Below, in pieces: positions 1-5,051 of a DNA stretch of 5,051 bases. How positions within the stretch are numbered: the stretch's first letter is position 1; every line of letters begins with the position of its first letter. The DNA lies in NCBI GenBank assembly GCA_003225655.1, contig QIAW01000208.1:1-5051 (forward strand). Reading direction: 5' to 3'. Position numbers and translations under genes: made by a program. The DNA is from Acidobacteriota bacterium. GTDB taxonomy: Bacteria; Acidobacteriota; Terriglobia; Terriglobales; Acidobacteriaceae. A model generated the notes under the pieces. It had not been told where the DNA came from. It saw nothing but the letters and a program-made list of their open reading frames with translations, and did no database searches.

Positions 1-209
1 GTGATGGTTAGGAAACCGGTCAGCAGCCAGGCGCCAATCAGCAGCGCTGGGGAATCAACCTGCCTGGCAATGCCAGCGGAAACAATAAAGATTCCAGAGC
101 CAATCATGGAACCCATCACCAGCGTGGTGGCACTGGTGAGTCCTAAACCTTTCACCAGTTCAGGAGCCTGTGAGGTATTGGGAGCGGGGGTAGGAGTAGC
201 AGAGTTCAC
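1..209 (-). CDS. APC-superfamily amino acid permease, N-terminal fragment
   Basis: This is the first 69 codons of an inner-membrane amino acid transporter; the rest lies beyond the window start. After a Pro/Ala/Thr-rich cytoplasmic tail (residues 1-17) comes ELVKGLGLTSATTLVMGSMI and then IGSGIF (residues 36-41). That is the unwound-helix G-S-G substrate-binding motif of transmembrane segment 1 in the APC family (LAT/AdiC-like). A second hydrophobic segment begins near residue 54 (SPALLIGAWLLTGFLTI). I chose the GTG at 209-207 because a TAA at 233-231 closes the frame upstream and no in-frame ATG exists. No convincing Shine-Dalgarno sequence precedes it. An ATG at 229-227 lies in another frame and reads only seven codons (MGIKTAL), its TGA overlapping the GTG. 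One more A in the run 221-217 would fuse it in frame, so the true start may be that ATG. The substrate cannot be deduced from this fragment. Confidence 0.85.
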   Translation of the reverse strand, partial: MNSATPTPAPNTSQAPELVKGLGLTSATTLVMGSMIGSGIFIVSAGIARQVDSPALLIGAWLLTGFLTI

Positions 210-271
210 AGCGCTGTTTTTATACCCATTTTAGAAGCTTAAGGAAATAAGCTGGCTATCTTAACACCCTT

Positions 272-299
272 TGCCTATGTTTGTGGGCTTCCGTGTCAA
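272..299 (-). promoter_or_regulatory. possible promoter for the permease gene
   Basis: A perfect sigma-70 -35 hexamer TTGACA lies at 299-294 and overlaps the TGA stop of thiE. Sixteen nucleotides downstream is only a poor -10 candidate, TAGGCA (277-272). The position, about 63 nt before the permease start, is sensible, but the weak -10 means this could be chance. Confidence 0.22.
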
Positions 300-949
300 T
301 TTGCGGCGGAAAGCTTCTGCAAAAATTCCTCGACGCTTTGGCACGGTGAAGACCTCAGCTCACTGATGACGGCAATGGAATCGGCTCCCGCCGCGATCAC
401 GGAACGGCAATTGGCGCGGGTGATGCCCCCGATTGCCACCAGTGGCTTTCTGGTGACATTGCGGGCTGCACTGACCATCTCAAGCCCCACAACCGGCTCG
501 GGATTCGCCTTCGTCGCTGTGGCAAACACCGGACCTATAGCAATGTAATCGGCTGAGGTCCTCTCTGCCTCTAAGACTTGTGGCAAATTGTGAGTGGAGA
601 CCCCCACCACTGCTTGGCTCCCAACCACCCGCCGGGCGCCCTCGACGGAAAGATCCTCCTGGCCTACGTGAACCCCGTGAAAGCCGCACGCCAGGCAGAG
701 ATCAGGGCGATCATTCATGATGAGCACCGCTCGGCCGCCGATCACACGCCGCAGTTCACGACCCTGGCTAATTATCTCTGTTGCTGCGGCGCCCTTATTT
801 CTGTATTGAATGAAGGTGGCTCCACCTTGCAGCAACTGCTGCGCGAACTCAATTGTCTGCTGCAGTGCATTTTCTCCATCTTTAAACATGGCAGCGTCAA
901 TAATCGCGTATAGAGGCGGAAGTTTGTCATGCTTCGGAATCAGAATCAC
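296..949 (-). CDS. thiE: thiamine-phosphate synthase ThiE
   Basis: This cytoplasmic TIM-barrel enzyme couples HMP pyrimidine diphosphate with thiazole phosphate to give thiamine phosphate and diphosphate, the joining step of vitamin B1 synthesis. It has 217 residues, the usual family length. Visible signatures are IQYRNKG (Q48, R50, K52, pyrimidine/diphosphate contacts), NDRPDL (N79, D80) and HVGQEDL with D99 (magnesium ligands), VGVSTHN (S118), GPVFATATK (T144, T146, K147), and the phosphate loop VAIGGI (G174, G175) followed by AGADSIAVIS. The GTG at 949-947 is the best start: it sits just before the first barrel strand (LPPLYAIID), AAGG lies 7 nt upstream, and no in-frame ATG is nearby. No other thi gene is next to it, and I see no TPP riboswitch in the 330 nt upstream. 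Family assignment is firm; the exact start is less so. Confidence 0.96.
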   Translation of the reverse strand: MILIPKHDKLPPLYAIIDAAMFKDGENALQQTIEFAQQLLQGGATFIQYRNKGAAATEIISQGRELRRVIGGRAVLIMNDRPDLCLACGFHGVHVGQEDLSVEGARRVVGSQAVVGVSTHNLPQVLEAERTSADYIAIGPVFATATKANPEPVVGLEMVSAARNVTRKPLVAIGGITRANCRSVIAAGADSIAVISELRSSPCQSVEEFLQKLSAAN

Positions 950-1077
950 TATTCTGCCTTGGGTTGAACGCCGACTGCTGAGGGCGTAATGCCTAGAAGC
1001 TGTTTCATAACCCGCGAGACCAGTGGAATTCGAAAACCTCAGGGGTTAAAGTGGACTGTGATCATTCTTGGCAGTGA

Positions 1078-1124
1078 CCCAGCGCTGGAAGCGCTGGGCT
1101 ATAATACGCCGCCCCTGCCGGGGC
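1078..1124. repeat. bipartite palindromic element (two GC-rich hairpins), REP-like
   Basis: A perfect 9-bp inverted repeat, CCCAGCGCT (1078-1086) and AGCGCTGGG (1090-1098) around the loop GGA, is followed by a 12-nt linker (CTATAATACGCC). A second stem follows, GCCCC (1111-1115) and GGGGC (1120-1124) around TGCC. Neither strand shows a T-tract after a stem, so it does not look like an intrinsic terminator. The two-hairpin layout in an intergenic gap resembles dispersed REP/BIME elements. I recall similar paired palindromes in acidobacterial intergenic regions, but with one copy here the repeat nature is inference. Confidence 0.55.
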
Positions 1125-1159
1125 TGAGTCGAAATCTAGTCAACTGTTTTCATCACCTT

Positions 1160-1180
1160 GGGTGAGCTACAGGCTCATCC
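1160..1180 (+). other. small hairpin in the accC-thiE gap
   Basis: GGGTGAGC (1160-1167) and GCTCATCC (1173-1180) form an 8-bp stem around TACAG. One pair is a G-U wobble if the plus strand is transcribed; on the minus strand that pair becomes an A-C mismatch. No U-tract follows and no flanking plus-strand gene is known, so its role is unclear and chance is possible. Confidence 0.3.
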
Positions 1181-1220
1181 CAGACAGAGCGGAATTGTTC
1201 ATTGTCAACAGCTAGCGGAA

Positions 1221-1268
1221 CCCTTCGGCTTCGCTCAGGACAGGCTCATAAATCCGTGTCCTGACACG
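1221..1268. repeat. REP-like intergenic element just downstream of accC
   Basis: The plus strand reads CCCTTCGGCTTCGCTCAGG then ACAGGCT (1221-1246). This wording matches a class of short dispersed palindromic repeats that I recall from many environmental bacterial genomes. Two overlapping inverted repeats follow: TCAGGACA (1235-1242) with TGTCCTGA (1257-1264) across 14 nt, and CGTGTC (1255-1260) with GACACG (1263-1268) around CT. They share bases 1257-1264, so the two hairpins exclude each other. On the accC transcript the shorter hairpin begins 11 nt after the stop codon and is followed by only three U residues. It could protect the 3' end or terminate weakly. Copy number elsewhere in the genome is unknown. 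Confidence 0.5.
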
Positions 1269-1279
1269 TCTTCACGCCC

Positions 1280-2639
<1,360 letters not shown>

Positions 2640-2666
2640 GAAGGATTCAGTATGGATCTTCAACAG

Positions 2667-3158
2667 CTACTTGGGGCGTATGGCGAATAGAGGCTGCCCG
2701 TATTCGACCGGCTGGCCGTTGGAAACCAGTTGTTCCACCAATTCTCCGGCCACATCAGATTCAATCTCGTTCATCAGCTTCATAGCTTCCACGATGCACA
2801 GCACGCTGCCTGCTTCCACGGCATCTCCGGGCCTGACAAATGGCGGCGAGCCAGGAGAGGGCGACTCATAAAATGTCCCCACGATAGGCGACTTCACGAT
2901 GTGCAGGCCGCTTTCTTCACCTTTTTCTTTCGGAACAGGTATCGGCGTGGCCGCGGGAACAGCCGCGATTCCCGCTGCAGATGCCGTCACGAGCGCAGGC
3001 GTCACGGGCATCGAAGTCAAGCGGGGTTCGGGAGCTACCGCCACCATTTCGCTCCCCCGCTTGATCCTTACCTTTACATCACCGCGCTCCAATTCGAACT
3101 CGGCAATGTCTTTTTCGACCAGGAACTCTATTAGTTCTTTCAGCTCTTTATGGTTCAT
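2667..3158 (-). CDS. accB: biotin carboxyl carrier protein of acetyl-CoA carboxylase, AccB
   Basis: AccB carries biotin on a lysine between the biotin carboxylase (AccC) and the carboxyltransferase (AccAD). It has 163 residues (E. coli 156). Residues 1-37 (MNHKELKELIEFLVEKDIAE, then a basic strand ending in RIKRG) form the conserved N-terminal region. Residues 38-83 are an Ala/Pro/Val-rich flexible linker, and residues 88-161 form the biotinyl domain. SPIVGTFYESPSPGSPPF contains the protruding thumb typical of acetyl-CoA carboxylase carriers, and CIVEAMKLMNEI carries the biotinylated K127. The ATG at 3158-3156 was chosen because MNHKELKELI is the normal beginning. The frame stays open upstream to 3221, but that part overlaps the peptidase gene and is unlike AccB. 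It starts 17 nt after the peptidase stop and is followed by accC after 27 nt, so co-transcription is likely. No strong Shine-Dalgarno sequence is visible. Confidence 0.97.
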   Translation of the reverse strand: MNHKELKELIEFLVEKDIAEFELERGDVKVRIKRGSEMVAVAPEPRLTSMPVTPALVTASAAGIAAVPAATPIPVPKEKGEESGLHIVKSPIVGTFYESPSPGSPPFVRPGDAVEAGSVLCIVEAMKLMNEIESDVAGELVEQLVSNGQPVEYGQPLFAIRPK

Positions 3159-3175
3159 GCCTGTTGTGGAACTAT

Positions 3176-4282
3176 TTAGATTGTGATCAATTTTTTTGTT
3201 GTCGGGGTGAGGACCTCGCATCCGCTGTCGGTCACGAGAACCATGTCTTCAATCCGAACGCCACCCTCACCGGGAATATAAACACCAGGCTCCACAGTTA
3301 TCACCATGCCTGGTTGCAGCTTTTGACGTTGTTTGCCGGCAATCCGCGGCGGCTCATGTACCTCGAGCCCCATGCCATGACCGGTAGAGTGCGTAAAAAA
3401 TTGCCCGAACCCCGCGCGATCCAGTGTCTCGCGGGCCGCCGCATCCACAACTGACACCCCAACTCCGGGCCGGACCTTTCCGATGGCGGCAAGTTGCGCG
3501 CGCAACACGGCATCGTACATGCGCCGCTCCCGCGCATCTGTTTTGCCCAGATGCACAGTACGGGTCATATCCGAGCAATAACCCGTGAGTATAACACCGA
3601 AGTCGAGCACTACGAATCCTCGCCGCGGCAGCCGCGCATGGGAGGCCCTCCCGTGCGGCAGCGCCGAGCGCGTCCCGCCTGCGACGATGGTTTCGAACGA
3701 CATCCCTTCCCCGCCCCGGCGCCGCGCTTCATACTCCATCTCTGCCGCAACCCGGGACTCGGGGACACCCGGACGAATGGATTCGAGTGCAGTCGAAAAG
3801 AGCTCTGCACCCAATTTTACGGCCCCCCGAATCCTGGTGATCTCCTGTTCGTCTTTGATCATGCGGAAGCTTTGAACCATCCCAGAGCAGTCCTCCAGCT
3901 TGACTCGCCCGCCAAACTGCTGTTGCACTTGCTGGAATAGAGAAACCGAAATATGGGCAAAGTCCAGGCCCAGGCATCGTGCCTTGCTCTCCTGGCTCCA
4001 TTGGAGAGCACGACGAAGGGGATTTCCTTCAATGATGACGTTGGCCGCGCCCACGACTTCTGTGTGCGCCTGCTCCGAGTAGCGCCCATCGGTAAAGAAT
4101 GCCGCATCATCGCGGGTCAGCACCAGCACAGCGGAGCTGCCGGTGAAGCCACAGAGATAGCGGATATCCGCAAGTTGGGTAATCAATAAAGTGTCAAACT
4201 TGCTGCGGCCAAGTTTGCGCGCAACTCTGGATTGCCTGCGTTCGTAATATTGCACGTGTTTCAGTCGGCTGTCGTTTCTCAT
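3176..4282 (-). CDS. Xaa-Pro aminopeptidase, M24B family (PepP/YqhT type)
   Basis: This cytoplasmic dinuclear metallopeptidase removes N-terminal residues that precede proline. From the ATG at 4282 it has 368 residues, close to the short YqhT-like members of about 350 residues. The N-terminal creatinase-like domain (about 10-135) includes RYLCGFTGSSAVL and FFTDGRYSEQA. The C-terminal pita-bread domain shows all five metal ligands: D227 (VVLDFG), D238 (YCSDMTRT), H302 (STGHGMG), E331 (TVEPGVYIP) and E345 (GVRIEDM). H210 (ALPHG), H309 (EVHEPP) and R343 match the active-site histidines and arginine of E. coli PepP. The frame is open back to a GTG at 4384, but those extra 34 residues do not resemble the family. 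A GTG at 4255 (MQYYERR) is another possible start. No clear Shine-Dalgarno sequence helps to decide. It heads the probable peptidase-accB-accC unit. Confidence 0.93.
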   Translation of the reverse strand: MRNDSRLKHVQYYERRQSRVARKLGRSKFDTLLITQLADIRYLCGFTGSSAVLVLTRDDAAFFTDGRYSEQAHTEVVGAANVIIEGNPLRRALQWSQESKARCLGLDFAHISVSLFQQVQQQFGGRVKLEDCSGMVQSFRMIKDEQEITRIRGAVKLGAELFSTALESIRPGVPESRVAAEMEYEARRRGGEGMSFETIVAGGTRSALPHGRASHARLPRRGFVVLDFGVILTGYCSDMTRTVHLGKTDARERRMYDAVLRAQLAAIGKVRPGVGVSVVDAAARETLDRAGFGQFFTHSTGHGMGLEVHEPPRIAGKQRQKLQPGMVITVEPGVYIPGEGGVRIEDMVLVTDSGCEVLTPTTKKLITI

Positions 4283-4417
4283 CAGGTCGAGGGCTGCGAT
4301 ACGCGGCGTTAACAATACAACGTTCGCGACGCCGAAAGAGCAGGGCGGAGAGCGGCGCGGCGGCGGCGCAATACACGATACCAATTGCTTGGAACCGGTT
4401 GAACGGAAGAACTACAA

Positions 4418-4439
4418 AGCCCCTGCTTTTGCAGAGGCT
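4418..4439 (-). terminator. probable intrinsic terminator of pilQ
   Basis: On the minus-strand transcript AGCCTCTGC (4439-4431), loop AAAA (4430-4427) and GCAGGGGCT (4426-4418) form a 9-bp stem in which the only non-Watson-Crick pair is a U-G wobble. On the plus strand that pair would be a C-A mismatch, so the fold favours the pilQ direction. It lies 24 nt after the pilQ stop and runs into UUUGUAGUU. The U-tract is short, so termination may be incomplete and some read-through into the peptidase gene is possible. Confidence 0.6.
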
Positions 4440-4463
4440 CTGTTTGGTTACAAATGTTGAAGA

Positions 4464-5051
4464 TTAGGTTTGAATAATTCTGGGTGTAATAAAGAAGATC
4501 AGCTCCTGAGTTTGCGTGGTGATGGAGCGCTTCTTGAACAGGTTTCCCAGAATCGGGATATTGCCCAGTAGAGGCACCTGGGCAATATTGACCGCGTTAT
4601 TCGTCTGAATTACGCCGCCGATTACTACTGTACCGCCATCCGTGACCAGAACTTGCGTTGTAGCCTGCTGCACGAGGAGTGTTGGGTTACCCAAAATCTC
4701 GCGACCGAAGTCCGGGGTCGTGTTTTCGACGTCCAGTTGCAGGAAGATGGTATTTTCCACGGTGATTTGCGGGGTCACACTAAGCCGCAAGAATGCATCC
4801 ACAAAATTGACCGTGGCCGGACCCAGCAATTGGGATGCGGTTACGATGGGCAATCTCACGCCCTGCCGTACCACCGCCTGAATATTGTTCTGGGTGACGA
4901 TGCGAGGCCGCGAGAGGATCTTGAGCAGCCCCCGCGACTCGGCGAGCGAAAGCTGATAGTCAAGACGGAAGTTGCGGGTTGCGGTCACCAGCGTGAGCCC
5001 GCTCGTGGGGCCAGTGACCGGCAAGTTGAAGAAAAGTGGGACCGTCGGGCC
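4464..5051 (-). CDS. pilQ: type IV pilus secretin PilQ, C-terminal fragment
   Basis: The last 195 residues of an outer-membrane secretin, the multimeric gated channel through which a type IV pilus is extruded; the start lies beyond the window. The fragment lies in the secretin beta-barrel domain. It shows LSLAESRGLLKILSRPRIVT and QNNIQAVVRQGVRLPI (about 34-69), a barrel segment VNFVDAFLRLSVTPQITVEN (about 81-100), and FLQLDVENTTPDFG. The secretin signature follows: LVTDGGTVVIGGVIQ (about 135-149) and VPLLGNIPILGNLFKKR (159-175), with ELIFFITPRII at the very end. The -NTTPDFG- and RATT/QATT-DGGTVVIGG wording is typical of PilQ rather than of type II secretion GspD, though the missing N-terminal (AMIN, N0/N1) domains would settle this. 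The protein ends soon after the signature, with no C-terminal S-domain. A likely terminator follows 24 nt downstream. Confidence 0.9.
   Translation of the reverse strand, partial: GPTVPLFFNLPVTGPTSGLTLVTATRNFRLDYQLSLAESRGLLKILSRPRIVTQNNIQAVVRQGVRLPIVTASQLLGPATVNFVDAFLRLSVTPQITVENTIFLQLDVENTTPDFGREILGNPTLLVQQATTQVLVTDGGTVVIGGVIQTNNAVNIAQVPLLGNIPILGNLFKKRSITTQTQELIFFITPRIIQT

Larger units (their letters stand above)
950..1279. other. 330-nt intergenic region between accC and thiE
   Basis: No convincing gene is present on either strand. The gap holds two REP-like palindromic elements (1078-1124 and 1221-1268) and a smaller hairpin (1160-1180), annotated separately. Its size, against 17-27 nt between the genes upstream, suggests that thiE is not simply the last gene of the accBC transcript. 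On the minus strand TTGACA (1208-1203) and TTGACT (1143-1138) resemble -35 boxes, but neither has a -10 hexamer at proper spacing. The thiE promoter is therefore not located. Confidence 0.7.

Noticed and set aside
1068..1105. Plus-strand promoter with TATAAT (1100-1105) and TTGGCA (1068-1073)
   Set aside because: The spacing is 26 nt rather than 16-18. The -10 match lies in the linker between two hairpins, and no plus-strand gene follows.
1138..1208. TTGACA (1208-1203) and TTGACT (1143-1138) as thiE promoters
   Set aside because: At 16-18 nt downstream the candidate -10 positions are GC-rich with no resemblance to TATAAT.
950..1279. TPP riboswitch ahead of thiE
   Set aside because: I looked for the conserved CTGAGA and ACCTGATCTGGATAATGCCAG-like blocks on the minus strand and found neither. 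CCCCTGAGG near 1038-1046 is only a superficial resemblance.
3494..3940. 148-codon plus-strand frame opposite the peptidase
   Set aside because: The minus-strand frame here contains the metal-binding motifs of an M24B peptidase, so the opposite frame is a shadow.
4283..4384. Peptidase start at GTG 4384 with a 34-residue N-terminal extension
   Set aside because: The extension (Pro/Arg-rich, then a short hydrophobic stretch) does not resemble the family N-terminus and is not a credible signal peptide for a cytoplasmic enzyme. The ATG at 4282 gives the normal length.

Overview
The window carries a single run of genes, all on the minus strand. Reading in the direction of transcription (high to low coordinates), they are: the 3' end of a type IV pilus secretin (pilQ, 4464-5051, cut by the window edge); a Xaa-Pro aminopeptidase of family M24B (3176-4282); the biotin carboxyl carrier protein accB (2667-3158); biotin carboxylase accC (1280-2639, broken by a frameshift near 2501); thiamine-phosphate synthase thiE (296-949); and the 5' end of an APC-family amino acid permease (1-209, cut by the window edge). 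Longer open frames on the plus strand are shadows of these genes.

The organism looks like a Gram-negative didermic bacterium, because it has an outer-membrane secretin. Moderately high GC, the gene linkage (pilQ, M24B peptidase, accBC, thiE, APC permease) and the wording of the proteins suggest Acidobacteriota (Terriglobia/Koribacter-like). That assignment is an inference from family resemblance; no marker gene such as rRNA is present.

Layout and function: a hairpin 24 nt after the pilQ stop probably ends the pilus transcript. The peptidase, accB and accC then lie 17 and 27 nt apart and look like one transcription unit. AccB and AccC together make the biotin carboxylase half of acetyl-CoA carboxylase, the first committed step of fatty acid synthesis; the carboxyltransferase subunits are not here. 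A 330-nt non-coding gap with several hairpin or REP-like elements separates accC from thiE. The permease start lies 86 nt beyond the thiE stop.

This is mostly housekeeping DNA, and I see no new defence or mobile system. The points that merit a second look are: an apparent 11-nt deletion that breaks accC; two different REP-like palindromic elements in the accC-thiE gap; an out-of-frame ATG and 7-codon mini-ORF ahead of the permease, which one extra A would join to the gene; and the absence of efp between the peptidase and accB.
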